A DNA stretch of 64,000 nt from Devosia salina (GCF_019504385.1 NZ_CP080590.1:2150001-2214000); one strand, 5' to 3'; positions 7,100-15,332 are shown, counted from the first letter of the stretch. The notes: generated from the letters alone by a model not told the origin. Program-made: numbers and translations.

Positions 7100-8155
7100 A
7101 TGCATTTTGGCAAGTCCATTCTAATAGCCGCGATGTTGGCCTCTGTCAGCACGGCGGTTTTGGCCCAGGACTGGACCGCGGAGCGACTGCGCGGTCAGGT
7201 CCTGCAGTTCGAACACGGGGACTGGACGGCGCTGGAGCGTGGCGACGTCGTGCCTGACGGCCGCAAGATCCGCACCGGCAGCACTGGTCGGGTCGAACTG
7301 GTACGCGGACAGGAGCGCATCGCCCTCGCCGGCAATACGGAGGTGGAGGTGCGCGATGCTGCCGGGCAGAAGATGACCAGCGTCCTGCAGTTCCATGGCA
7401 GCGTGACCATCGAGGCCGAGCGGCGCAATGTGCAGCATTTCTCTGTGCAGACGCCAGTGCTGGCCGCCGTGGTCAAGGGCACGCAGTTCACCGTGACCTA
7501 TCGCAATGGACAGGCACGCGTGGACGTGGACCGCGGCGTGGTGCAGGTGCAGGACAGTGCCCATGACATGGTGGTGGATGTGACACCTGGGCAGGCCGCC
7601 GAGGCCAGCCAGATGGCGCCGGTGGATGTGAGCGGACCCGGCTCGGATCGGGTGGTCTACCTGATCGAGGGCAATGTGGTGCCGGCGGTGGCGCGCGAGG
7701 CGGTGCTGCGGGGAGACGTGGCGGCAGAAGATGCCCTCGATGCGGTAAGGAACGGTACCATTCCCAACGCCAACGCAAGGGCCAATGCCAATGCCAATGC
7801 CAATTCCGCAGGCCAGGGCAATGCGGTCAGCGCCAATGCCCGAGCCAGCAACAATGGGAACGGAAACAGCGGCAATAGTGGCCCGCCATCACACTCAAAT
7901 GCAGGCGGCAACGGAAATGGGCCTCCGGCGCACTCGAACGCGGGCGGAAACAGTTCAGGGGCCGGCAATAACGGCAATGGGAATGGCAACGGTCCCCCGT
8001 CACAATCGAACACCGGTGGGAATGGAGATGACCCGCCAGAGCACTCAAATGCCGGCGGCAACTCAAGCTCGGGCAGCAGCGGTAGCGGAAATGGTCCGCC
8101 AGAGCATTCGAACGCTGGTGGGAACGGGAAGGGAAACGGCAAAAAGGATGACTGA
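7100..8155 (+). CDS. secreted FecR-domain protein with Asn/Gly-rich repeat tail
   Basis: A 351-residue exported protein. Residues 1-22 are a signal peptide (MHFGKSILIAAMLASVSTAV, LA). Residues about 45-170 form a FecR domain: LERGDVVPDGRKIRTGSTGR, VELVRGQERIALAGNTEVEV, TPVLAAVVKGTQFTVTY and RVDVDRGVVQVQD. From about residue 215 the tail is made of Asn-Ala, Asn-Gly and a recurring unit of the form GNGPP(S/A/E)HSNAGGN, present about five times. There is no sigma factor or TonB receptor nearby, so this is not a classical FecIR pair; such secreted FecR proteins are thought to be structural or envelope-associated. The start ATG follows GGGGGAAA. Confidence 0.8.
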   Translation: MHFGKSILIAAMLASVSTAVLAQDWTAERLRGQVLQFEHGDWTALERGDVVPDGRKIRTGSTGRVELVRGQERIALAGNTEVEVRDAAGQKMTSVLQFHGSVTIEAERRNVQHFSVQTPVLAAVVKGTQFTVTYRNGQARVDVDRGVVQVQDSAHDMVVDVTPGQAAEASQMAPVDVSGPGSDRVVYLIEGNVVPAVAREAVLRGDVAAEDALDAVRNGTIPNANARANANANANSAGQGNAVSANARASNNGNGNSGNSGPPSHSNAGGNGNGPPAHSNAGGNSSGAGNNGNGNGNGPPSQSNTGGNGDDPPEHSNAGGNSSSGSSGSGNGPPEHSNAGGNGKGNGKKDD

Positions 8156-8184
8156 GAAAGCCCGGAAGTCATTCCTTGGCGGGA

Positions 8185-8656
8185 TCAAGCCCTAGGCGGC
8201 CTGTCCTGCTTCGCATTCACGGCCACTAGCACACCGTCCGGCAATGGCCGCTGGAGCTTAATGGTTTCCTCTTTCGGCGCGGTGAGCCAAAGCTCGATTT
8301 CATCTGGTTTTATCAGTATGACCGGCATGGCCTTCATATGGATTGAGCCCCCCACGTCATTCGGCTCGCAGGTCAAGAAGCCGAACAGGTCAGTGGTTTC
8401 CAGGCCAGTGCGGACCTTTCGCACGCTTGTCCAGTCCTTGACCCATATGCCTGCGAAGAAGGCTAAGGGGCGGCTTTCATCGAAGGCAAACCAGGTGTCG
8501 CCCTTCTTCTTGCCGTCCTCGAAAGTGTTGTCGAACTCGCTGAAGGACGTGAAGGGCACAACGCAGCGATTTTCAACGCCTATCCAGCGGTTCCAATGGG
8601 CATTCCAGCGCGTGCCGTTGAAGATGTTGCGAACGTTGGTGGTCCCGCTGTCAGGC
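8185..8656 (-). pseudogene. SOS-response-associated (SRAP) protein, N-terminus removed by IS66
   Basis: The C-terminal two thirds of an SRAP/YedK-like protein, which normally forms a covalent link to abasic sites in single-stranded DNA through Cys2. Present are PDSGTTNVRN, WNRWIGVENRCVVPFTSFSE, WFAFDESRPLAFFAGIWVK, LFGFLTCEPN and the HMKAMPVIL motif with the conserved His. About 65 N-terminal residues, including the obligatory MC start, are missing. The frame meets the left end of an IS66 remnant exactly at 8656/8657, so the gene was broken by that element and cannot make an active protein. Confidence 0.8.
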
Positions 8657-8740
8657 GTAAGCGGTGCCCTACCCCCACCTTCCGCCCGTTCGCGAGTCAT
8701 GAGATTGCGCACTGGTTGATTTCAGTGCGGGAGTTTCTCC

Positions 8741-8962
8741 ATGGACGCTCCAATGGAGCTTCTCACAAATGGCGGGAGGCGGCGTCGCAATCGGCAGTGG
8801 CCCGATGAGGTGAAGGCGCGGATCGTCGCCGAGACGTTGCGACCGGGGGCGACCGTTAGTGAAGTTGCGGAGCGGCATGGGCTGAAGGCCAACCATGTCT
8901 CCTCTTGGCGAACCCTTGCGCGGAACGGGAAGCTGGTGCTGCCGGCACCAGAGGATGCGGTG
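8741..8962 (+). pseudogene. tnpA: IS66 TnpA, C-terminally truncated
   Basis: The first 74 residues match IS66 accessory protein TnpA: RRRNRQWPDEVKARIVAETL, then GATVSEVAERHGLKANHVSS, WRTLARNGKLVLPAPEDAV. This is a helix-turn-helix region. After DAV the frame runs into foreign sequence at the internal deletion. It lies inside the 451-bp IS66 remnant. Confidence 0.75.
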
Positions 8963-9086
8963 GACCACAGCCAAGATGAACGGCGTCGATCCGCACGCCT
9001 GGCTGACCCAGACCCTTCAGCGCATCGCCGGCGGCTGGCCCAGCAGCCAGACCGCCGTACTGATGCCCGGGAACTTCAAGCCATAG
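8961..9086 (+). pseudogene. tnpC: IS66 TnpC transposase, C-terminal scrap
   Basis: In a different frame from tnpA, the sequence reads AKMNGVDPHAWLTQTLQRIA followed by a short Trp-containing tail, the standard end of IS66 TnpC (usually LNGVDPxAWLxDVLxRIxx). No DDE residues remain. It directly abuts the tnpA fragment, marking an internal deletion of roughly 2 kb relative to a normal IS66. Confidence 0.65.
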
Positions 9087-9111
9087 CGGCCTCGGCTACG
9101 CGCTTACGAAG

Positions 9112-9438
9112 GTGTTCGGCGCTCCTACGACCCATGTCCTGAATCGGGCAATCGTTGAAGGCTTCATGTACCAGTTGGATTTCGCCCGCCAGAAAGGGCA
9201 AGACCTGACGTCTGTCCGAGTATCAGCTCAAAAGGCCCTCGCCTATGCGACGGCAATCCTGACGTCGAAAACCAACGGGGCCAGCCGCTATGAGGTGGAG
9301 GCGGTCGCTGAAGCTATCCGGAAACGGATCGGCCAACCCGATGCGAAGAAGTTTCGCGTCAGCTATATTGCCAAGGACATGTTGGACGCGAACGCGCTTC
9401 TGGGGGTCAGCTACACCGATGACCTGGACGATGACTGA
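9112..9438 (+). CDS. hypothetical protein, possibly 5'-truncated
   Basis: A 108-codon frame beginning with GTG at 9112, four bases past the IS66 right end. It reads LNRAIVEGFMYQLDFARQKG, then LAYATAILTSKTNG and AVAEAIRKRIG, ending LLGVSYTDDLDDD, a helical acidic-tailed protein with normal codon use. No family recognised. Because it starts right at the IS66 edge and has no clear ribosome-binding site, the true N-terminus may have been lost. Confidence 0.45.
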   Translation: MFGAPTTHVLNRAIVEGFMYQLDFARQKGQDLTSVRVSAQKALAYATAILTSKTNGASRYEVEAVAEAIRKRIGQPDAKKFRVSYIAKDMLDANALLGVSYTDDLDDD

Positions 9439-9567
9439 GAATCGCCCTTGGCCGCACGGCTAGGGTGATGTTTAGGGTTGAGGACGGGCTAAAATCGAAT
9501 TCGCCAATGAATTCAGCAGTTTATTAGAAGGAAGTGGCGGAGAGGAAGGCAGCGTTGTTGGCCGCAG

Positions 9568-9625
9568 GTGCGCCAACTTGGCCTTGCGCACATCCCCCAG
9601 CATAAGGGCCGTTGTGCGCCAACTT
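9568..9625. repeat. short direct repeats in the IS-flanking spacer
   Basis: GTGCGCCAACTT occurs at 9568-9579 and again at 9614-9625. The spacer 9439-9693 holds no gene. Confidence 0.4.
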
Positions 9626-9693
9626 CCTTTTCCGCACCTTCGTCCTGTTCAACTGAAGTTTTACGTCGTTGCGATCTTCTAAGATGACGTGAT

Positions 9694-9717
9694 TGAGCTA
9701 CTCCCCGAAAATGGGAC
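9694..9717 (+). repeat. IS3 element left inverted repeat
   Basis: TGAGCTACTCCCCGAAAATG plus four bases; it matches the reverse complement of the right end in the first 13 positions and again in part of the rest. Confidence 0.88.
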
Positions 9718-9771
9718 GCTGACGTAAGCTAGGAATTGTTGTCTGCTGGTCTTCGACGATGGAGATCAGAG

Positions 9772-10065
9772 ATGTCGAAACGCAAGCAGCATTCGCCCGA
9801 GTTCAAGGCGAAGGTCGCCCTGGAAGCATTGAAGGGCGAAGAGACGGTATCGGAATTGGCGAGCCGGTTCGGAATTCACCCCACGATGATCCACCAATGG
9901 AAACGGGCGTTGCTCGAAGGGGCATCGGGTGTGTTCGAGCGCGGCGGGCGCAAAAGGCCTGAGATTGACGATGAACAGGTCAAGGATCTGCATGCCAAGA
10001 TCGGAGAGCTGGCCGTCGCCAACGATTTTTTGTCCAGAAAGCTCAAGCCTTGGGGCGGGAAGTGA
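9772..10065 (+). CDS. IS3-family transposase OrfA
   Basis: A 97-residue DNA-binding protein of the transposase-8 type: MSKRKQHSPEFKAKVALEAL, then KGEETVSELASRFGIHPTMI with a helix-turn-helix, HQWKRALLEG, and a C-terminal coiled coil (EQVKDLHAKIGELAVANDFL) for oligomerisation. It overlaps orfB by 16 bases. A run of six T at 10026-10031 forms T TTT TTG in the OrfA frame, a plausible -1 slippery site that would give the OrfAB transposase; the orfB frame is open upstream of its nominal start, as this requires. Confidence 0.92.
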   Translation: MSKRKQHSPEFKAKVALEALKGEETVSELASRFGIHPTMIHQWKRALLEGASGVFERGGRKRPEIDDEQVKDLHAKIGELAVANDFLSRKLKPWGGK

Positions 10066-10925
10066 GGCGAGGGATGATAGAACCTGATCACCCCGTGCTC
10101 TCAATTGGCAAACAGTGCACGCTGCTGTCGATCGCGCGCTCTTCGTTCTACTACACGCCGAAAGGCGAGACCGAGATCAACCTTGCCCTGATGCGCAGGA
10201 TCGATGGGCAATTCCTGGAAACGCCCTTCTTCGGAGTCCGGCAGATGACCTGGCACCTGCGCAATGAAGGTCACGTGATAAACGAGAAGCGCGTGCGTCG
10301 GCTGATGCGGCTCATGGGCCTGATGCCGATTTATCAGAAGCCCAATACCTCGAGACCAGCCAAGGGGCACAAGATCTGGCCCTATCTTCTGAAGGGGTTG
10401 AGGGTGGAGCGCCCGAACCAGGCCTGGGCTGCGGATATCACGTATTTACCGATGCGCCGGGGCTTTCTCTACCTGGTGGCCATCATGGACTGGCACACCC
10501 GCAAGGTCTTGGCATGGCGCATCTCGAACACGCTGGAGGCAGACTTCTGCATCGAGGCGTTGAACGAGGCGGTCCACAAGTTCGGTCCGCCCGAGATCAT
10601 GAACACCGATCAGGGGAGCCAGTTCACGTCCTTTGCCTGGACCGATCGGTTGCGACGAATGGGGGTGCGCATCTCCATGGATGGCAAGGGCCGGTTCCTC
10701 GACAACATCTTTGTCGAGCGGCTCTGGAGAACCCTCAAATACGAATGCGTCTACCTGCACGCCTGGGAGACCGGGTCACAGGCCCGCGCCGGCGTCCGCG
10801 AATGGGTGGACTTCTATAATAACCGACGCCCTCATTCCGCCCTTGGCGGAAAACCGCCTGCCGTGATCTATTGGCAGCGCATTGACCAAAACCAACCCGA
10901 CCAGCAGGTGCAACGAGTAGCTTAA
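10050..10925 (+). CDS. IS3-family transposase OrfB, DDE catalytic domain
   Basis: A frame of 291 residues with the HTH_21 segment (LETPFFGVRQMTWHLRNEGH) and an RNase H-fold integrase core. Catalytic acidic residues are visible in WAADITYLPM (D), MNTDQGSQFTS (D) and FVERLWRTLKYE (E), with the usual FYNNRRPHSALG ending. The listed start is TTG at 10050; ATG at 10074 is also possible, and the main product is expected to be an OrfAB fusion by -1 frameshift. No stop or frameshift interrupts it. Confidence 0.92.
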   Translation: MGREVRRGMIEPDHPVLSIGKQCTLLSIARSSFYYTPKGETEINLALMRRIDGQFLETPFFGVRQMTWHLRNEGHVINEKRVRRLMRLMGLMPIYQKPNTSRPAKGHKIWPYLLKGLRVERPNQAWAADITYLPMRRGFLYLVAIMDWHTRKVLAWRISNTLEADFCIEALNEAVHKFGPPEIMNTDQGSQFTSFAWTDRLRRMGVRISMDGKGRFLDNIFVERLWRTLKYECVYLHAWETGSQARAGVREWVDFYNNRRPHSALGGKPPAVIYWQRIDQNQPDQQVQRVA

Positions 10926-10940
10926 TTTACGCCAAAAGCT

Positions 10941-10964
10941 GTCCAACGATTGGGGAGTAGCTCA
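10941..10964 (-). repeat. IS3 element right inverted repeat
   Basis: Its reverse complement begins TGAGCTACTCCCCAATCG and pairs with the left end at 9694-9717. The target repeat GAT follows at 10965-10967. Confidence 0.88.
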
Positions 10965-10965
10965 G

Positions 10966-11361
10966 ATGTTGCGTATCCTTCGCCTAAAAGAGGTTCCATT
11001 GGCATTCCCCCGTTTCTTCGCTTTCCGCACCCGCTCTCCTGGCCGAGACCAGCAAACCGACGCCACCAGATTGGGCGCCGTAGCATCGGTAGTTGAGAGC
11101 CAACTGAACGAGACAGAACGTGAGATGAGCGGGCTCAAGACGCGCGTGGACCAGGCCTATCTCAAAGCCACAGCGCTGCTGGAGGCGAGCGGCGACTATG
11201 CCGACCGATCTTCCGAGGACGAGGCAGAAATCAGGGCATTTGAAGCCTCCGCCAGCGCCGCGCGACAACGCCTTGCCCAGCTCGAACAACAAAAGACACT
11301 GCTCGAACAGATTCGCACCATGCTGCAGCAGGCCACGCCTGCCCAGCCGACGGAGCAATAG
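10966..11361 (+). CDS. hypothetical coiled-coil protein next to phage relics
   Basis: A 131-codon frame; residues about 40-125 are strongly helical with heptads (EREMSGLKTRVDQAYLKATA, LLEASG, RQRLAQLEQQKTLLEQIRTM). The N-terminal MLRILRLKEVPLAFPRFFAF is basic and hydrophobic. The first codon overlaps the IS3 target duplication, so the original start may have been altered by the insertion. It is followed by decayed phage or gene-transfer-agent genes and may belong to that module. No family recognised. Confidence 0.5.
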   Translation: MLRILRLKEVPLAFPRFFAFRTRSPGRDQQTDATRLGAVASVVESQLNETEREMSGLKTRVDQAYLKATALLEASGDYADRSSEDEAEIRAFEASASAARQRLAQLEQQKTLLEQIRTMLQQATPAQPTEQ

Positions 11362-11463
11362 CCTCGACCGCATTTCGTGCGAACAGGCACGCAGAAACTT
11401 GCCCCCGACCCCTCTCACCGTCGCCATCATTGCGCCGATCTATTCAATGCAATGGAGACCGAG

Positions 11464-11726
11464 ATGGTCGACAGGTTTTCCGGGCACACGCCCGGCTTTG
11501 AGTCCCCCGCCCAATCGGGATTTGCCGTAACGCCCGCAGATGGCCAGGCGCTGGCCGAAACCACGCGCGCCCCTTAAGTCGGCGCGGGTGGCAATCTCGC
11601 CCTGACCCTGGCCGGGGGCAGCCAGGTCATATTGGCAAGGTGCCAACAGACAACTTGCTGTTACTGCGAGTAGCGGCGGCCGCTGCCACCGGCACCACGG
11701 CAAGCAACATCGTGGGGCTCGGTTGA
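11464..11726 (+). pseudogene. phage/GTA spike base protein (RCAP_rcc01079-like), disrupted
   Basis: The frame starts MVDRFSGHTPGFESPAQSGF, then AVTPADGQALAETTRA, the signature start of the spike base family known from the Rhodobacter gene transfer agent. A TAA then interrupts where family members read ALYVGAGGNL; the match resumes at once (VGAGGNLALTLAGGSQVIL). A single-base change of frame near 11638 is needed to continue as VPTDNLLLLRVAAAAATGTT, ASNIVGLG, ending at TGA 11724-11726. With one stop and one frameshift the gene is dead. Confidence 0.75.
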
Positions 11727-12013
11727 GCTGCATCGGCATCGCATTGACCACGCAGCCCAAGGCTTCGCCCCTAAGATGGCCCGACCACGCCGCCTTCGCG
11801 TCCGACTTCGTCACCGCCGTTTGGTGGTGGACCATCCGGCCCGCGCCCTTGGGAAGATCATGACCTTCGCCCGCCCCTCGCCGGGGACACGAGCATGGCG
11901 GGCACTCTACGGGCCTATCTGGCCGGTGTGGCGCGGCTGACCGATGCGGGACTGCTGCTGGAAGGCGCCTGCTCCGCTCCTCGGGCCTGTCCGACGCCAG
12001 TGCCTAGACCGCG
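11727..12013. other. decayed phage-like sequence
   Basis: Between the spike-base and fibre relics the DNA has fragments of open frame (for example a short TLRAYLAGVARLTDAGLLLE stretch near 11900) but no continuous gene. It is probably the remainder of the same phage or GTA module. Confidence 0.35.
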
Positions 12014-12975
12014 GTGGGTTTCACCACGACCACAGGTAGTCCGCTAGCCTTTGGCGCACTGGTGCTAGGGCAATGCGCCGTGAGCGCTCCCTCCGCCATT
12101 CCCAAGTTCAAGAGCCTCGATACCCTCACCTTGGCCGATCAGGACTGTGGCGTGGTTTCGTTTTTCGCCCTGCCCGGCTCGGCCATTCCGCTCCGCACCC
12201 ATGTCTTTGACGGCACCGGCAATACCGCGACCAGTTGGACCGTCTCCGGTAGCACTATCAGCAAGGGCGGCACGATCGAGAACAATCCTGCTCTCACCCG
12301 CCACATAGCCGACGTCATCGAAACCTATCCCAATGGCCTTGTCCGGCTCTGGACGACCTTCCGCAATGTGTCGGGCAGCCCCCTCACCTATGCGGCCCAC
12401 CCACATATCCAGGGGACGACCGGAGTACCCGCCATGGCCACTGCCTGCTGGATGGGCGGACACCAGCTCGAAAAAGGCCGCTGGCCGACTTCGCAGATCA
12501 TCACCAATGGCAGCACGACCACCCGCGCTGCGGATAGCCTCAGCCTGCCGGCCGCGACGGCGGGCGCCGGCAGCGCGCCGAGCTTTGCCCTTGCGGCGCG
12601 CTACCTGGGCGGGCAGACAGGCTTTCCCTGGCTCCCCAGCCTCAACGACGGCAGCGCCGCTAACGAAATCGGCCTCTACGTCGCCGCCAATGCCGGGAGC
12701 CTTAACCGCAAGGTCAATACCGCCGTCACCGCCCAGACCGATGTAAGACCCATGGCAGCGTCGGCATCACCAACCTTGCCTGTGGCGACCACATCACCGC
12801 CGCCATGCGCGTGGCCACTAATGACCTCAAGACCTGGGCCCGCCGCAACAGCGACAGCCCGGTGGAAAGCAGCGACGATACGGTGGTGGTGCCGGGGTTT
12901 GGTCAGTTGCAGATTTGGACGGGACAAGGTGGGGCCAATCGAGGCGCAGTGTTATTGAGCCAGTTCTACGCCTGA
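12014..12975 (+). pseudogene. phage head-spike/tail-fibre-like protein, frameshifted
   Basis: The first 245 or so codons encode a beta-rich protein with a concanavalin-like ending typical of phage spike/fibre proteins: CWMGGHQLEKGRWPTSQIIT followed by TTTRAADSLSLPA, then LNDGSAANEIGLYVAANAG. Near 12745 the reading frame must shift to continue as THGSVGITNLACGDHITAAM, RVATNDLKTWARRNSD, ending LQIWTGQGGANRGAVLLSQF with a stop at 12973-12975. The frameshift makes it a pseudogene unless it is a sequencing error. A true start is not evident. Confidence 0.6.
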
Positions 12976-13013
12976 CCGGTCTGGAACAATTCCATCCTCT
13001 CCGCCTGGACTGG

Positions 13014-14102
13014 CTAACCGGCGCCAAGAACCTCTCGATAGATCGCCGCTGTTCTTTGCGCCATTACATTGACTGAATAACGACTCTCGACCGCGGCGCG
13101 GGACGCCGCGCCCAGCGCGTGACGTGCCGTTTCGTCCAGCAGATTAGCGACACATGCCGCGCCGCCAACGGCGTCCCCGTCAGAAAAAAGCAAACCATTG
13201 GAATTGTGACCGACAAGGTCCCGATTGCCGACCACATCTGTGGCAACGATAGGCAAGCCTTCGGACATCGCTTCGAGGACGCCGAGCGGCATGCCTTCCC
13301 AACGGGATGTTGACAGATAGAGATGGGCATCGCGAAAATAGGAACGAGGGTTCGAGCTTGCGCCTGGCAAGCTCACATACTCGCCTAGCTCCGCAGCTTG
13401 GACCGCGTCTATGCAGGCTTGGCGCTTCTCCCCGTCGCCAACGATGGTCAAACAGAACTTGAGGTCCGGCTGTGCTTGCCGCAGCTGTCTGGCAATCTCG
13501 ATGGCCAACTCAGGATTCTTCTGATGATCGAACCGGCTGACTGAAACGATATCCAGGCGAGTCTGATCAGGCTCCGCCGACCGCAACTCCGGAATGGCAA
13601 CGCCATTGACGACGGTTCGCAGCTTGCTTTGCGGCATAAAGCCAGCCGCCTCGATCAGCTTCCGCTCTCCGTCTGACACGCATATCGCGGCCCCGGTGAA
13701 CCAGCCAAGAGCACGTTCGATTGCCAGATACCCGGCCTTCTTGACGCGGCCATACTCACCCACGTGCAAACCATGAAAGGTATGCACCACTAGCACACCG
13801 GTACGGGCGGATAGCAGCCGACTATATATGCCTGCACCCTTACCGTGCGAGTGAACGAGCGCGACCTTGCGCTTTCTGATTTCGTCGGCCAGATACCCAA
13901 AGGCATCAAGCTTGAACGCCCGATGCGGCACAGGAATCACGTTATTAGGTCCGATGAGCCGCGCATACCGACCGAAATAAGGCTCCTCATCTGGACACGC
14001 GACGATCGGCAAGATCCCGGCCGGTAAATGCTGTAACAATTGGTAGAGGTGCTCTGGCCCCCCACCTATGTCAGCGCGCAGGGTTAGGAACAGGGTGTTC
14101 AG
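13014..14102 (-). CDS. glycosyltransferase family 4
   Basis: A retaining GT4 enzyme of about 362 residues that likely adds one sugar to the lipid-linked repeat unit. The N-terminus reads LNTLFLTLRADIGGGPEHLY, the donor-independent GGG loop of GT4; later come VVHTFHGLHVGEY, VVNGVAIPE, IVSVSRFDHQKNPELAIEIA and the EX7E region with SRWEGMPLGVLEAMSEGLPI. The conserved N-terminus begins upstream of the first standard start: no ATG or GTG precedes DIGGGPEH. A CTG at 14100-14102 sits 9 bases after AGGAG (14112-14116), so I take CTG as the start; TTG at 14039 would delete the GGG loop. It overlaps the 3' end of the upstream polymerase gene by 32 bases and is the last gene of the operon. Confidence 0.82.
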   Translation of the reverse strand: MNTLFLTLRADIGGGPEHLYQLLQHLPAGILPIVACPDEEPYFGRYARLIGPNNVIPVPHRAFKLDAFGYLADEIRKRKVALVHSHGKGAGIYSRLLSARTGVLVVHTFHGLHVGEYGRVKKAGYLAIERALGWFTGAAICVSDGERKLIEAAGFMPQSKLRTVVNGVAIPELRSAEPDQTRLDIVSVSRFDHQKNPELAIEIARQLRQAQPDLKFCLTIVGDGEKRQACIDAVQAAELGEYVSLPGASSNPRSYFRDAHLYLSTSRWEGMPLGVLEAMSEGLPIVATDVVGNRDLVGHNSNGLLFSDGDAVGGAACVANLLDETARHALGAASRAAVESRYSVNVMAQRTAAIYREVLGAG

Positions 14103-15327
14103 TTTTATCCACTCCTAGGGATCGGGACTTAAAATCCATTTTCCAAGCCAATCCTATTGCCATGAAAAAAAGTGGCCCAGCGCTCCATCCCGCATGCGCC
14201 CCGCCAGTCATCATTCTGGCAATGAACGCCATCGACACGCCCATGCCCAAAATCGCCCAAGGACGCCCCATTGCGGACCTAAGTGTGAAACGCACAGCGG
14301 TAGCAACCCAGAAAGCGGAAAACAGGAAAAAGCCGAGGATACCAGACTCCACCCAGGCTAATAAAAACGAATTATCAATAAAGTATCCAGCATACGACTC
14401 GAATGATTTGTAACCAAAACCAAATACAGATGACAAATACGGAAGCTCAACGATTGTCGACCATGTATCCAACCTAACTGAATCTGCAAACTGCCCCTGA
14501 CCGCTGATATTAAAAAAATCCAATCTGTACATGGAGTTTTTTATGTCTAAAGGTAGGTTGTCAAATCCTACAGAATAAATAGTCACCGCTATAACAAAAA
14601 AAACAGCAACGAACGCAAGAAGCATTTTGTAGTAGTATTTCGGCTGAAAGGCGACAAAAATCAGAAACCCCACTAGCAACATTAGAATGCTGGTCCGTGA
14701 GGAAGAAAAAATTATCCCTAAAACTGCCAGCGAGTGACCAAACAGGGCAACCCACCAATTCAATTTTACGCCTGCCAAGGGCGCCCCTAACAGCAATAGA
14801 GATAATAAGGCGCAGACTTGGCCGTACTCCCCGGAATTCCCAACAATTCCGCCCGCACGCAGGACACTTCCATATCCAGCACCCAGCCAGAGCTGCTGCT
14901 GGGTATCCTGGATTTGCACTCCTAAGATATGCAGAACCAGCCCTACCACAACGGCGACACTACTCCCTATTAGAATAAGCTTAAACAAGCCAACAGCATC
15001 ACTGCCACTCAAATTGCGAATGGACAACACAAGAAATAAGGGAGAAGAAATTGCTACAAGCCTTACTGCCAGCAGGAAATTTGAGAACCCCGCAACTTCA
15101 GTGTTCACCAAGACGGACATCATGGCTGAGAGGCAATACATTAGATAGATGATATAAAGAAAGCCACCTTTCTGTACGTTCGTTAGTATCAGTAATATTA
15201 TGACAGGCGTCAAAATATCTATGACCGAAAATGCTGATCCAGAAAATCTGACATATAGATTCGGACAAGATAGCGCGAGAATCCGAAGGGTATTGAGCTG
15301 TACATCGTCTCGCGTCCAGATAGCCAT
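14071..15327 (-). CDS. O-antigen/exopolysaccharide polymerase, Wzy-like
   Basis: A 418-residue integral membrane protein with about 10-12 hydrophobic segments and a large periplasmic loop between about residues 250 and 320 (region with NMYRLDFF-type sequence and FGFGYKSFESYAGYFIDNSF). The FGxGxxxF...DNSFL pattern is typical of Wzy/O-antigen ligase-type proteins. With the flippase and glycosyltransferases it suggests a Wzx/Wzy-dependent pathway; a ligase role cannot be excluded. The start MAIWTRDDVQLN at 15325-15327 lies 5 bases after the sulfotransferase stop. Base composition is clearly more AT-rich than the surroundings, a common sign of horizontally acquired polymerase genes. Confidence 0.8.
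   Translation of the reverse strand: MAIWTRDDVQLNTLRILALSCPNLYVRFSGSAFSVIDILTPVIILLILTNVQKGGFLYIIYLMYCLSAMMSVLVNTEVAGFSNFLLAVRLVAISSPLFLVLSIRNLSGSDAVGLFKLILIGSSVAVVVGLVLHILGVQIQDTQQQLWLGAGYGSVLRAGGIVGNSGEYGQVCALLSLLLLGAPLAGVKLNWWVALFGHSLAVLGIIFSSSRTSILMLLVGFLIFVAFQPKYYYKMLLAFVAVFFVIAVTIYSVGFDNLPLDIKNSMYRLDFFNISGQGQFADSVRLDTWSTIVELPYLSSVFGFGYKSFESYAGYFIDNSFLLAWVESGILGFFLFSAFWVATAVRFTLRSAMGRPWAILGMGVSMAFIARMMTGGAHAGWSAGPLFFMAIGLAWKMDFKSRSLGVDKTEHPVPNPAR
14112..14116 (-). promoter_or_regulatory. Shine-Dalgarno AGGAG for a CTG start
   Basis: AGGAG on the minus strand, 9 bases upstream of CTG 14100-14102. It lies inside the end of the wzy-like gene and is the evidence used to place the glycosyltransferase start. 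Confidence 0.5.
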
Positions 15328-15332
15328 GACCG

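Larger units (their letters stand above)
8657..9107. mobile_element. IS66-family remnant, internally deleted
   Basis: Terminal repeats GTAAGCG (8657-8663) and CGCTTAC (9101-9107) match the GTAA-type ends of the IS66 family. Between them are the start of tnpA and the last ~40 codons of tnpC; tnpB and most of tnpC are gone. The flanks do not share an 8-bp target duplication (left ends CTGTCAGGC, right begins GAAGGTGTT), so one side has been rearranged since insertion. Confidence 0.75.
9694..10964 (+). mobile_element. complete IS3-family insertion sequence, 1271 bp
   Basis: The ends are imperfect 24-bp inverted repeats starting TGAGCTACTCCCC (9694-9717) and its complement at 10941-10964. The element is flanked by the 3-bp direct repeat GAT (9691-9693 and 10965-10967), consistent with IS3-family target duplication. 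Two overlapping transposase frames fill the interior. All parts needed for transposition appear intact, so it may still be active. Confidence 0.9.
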
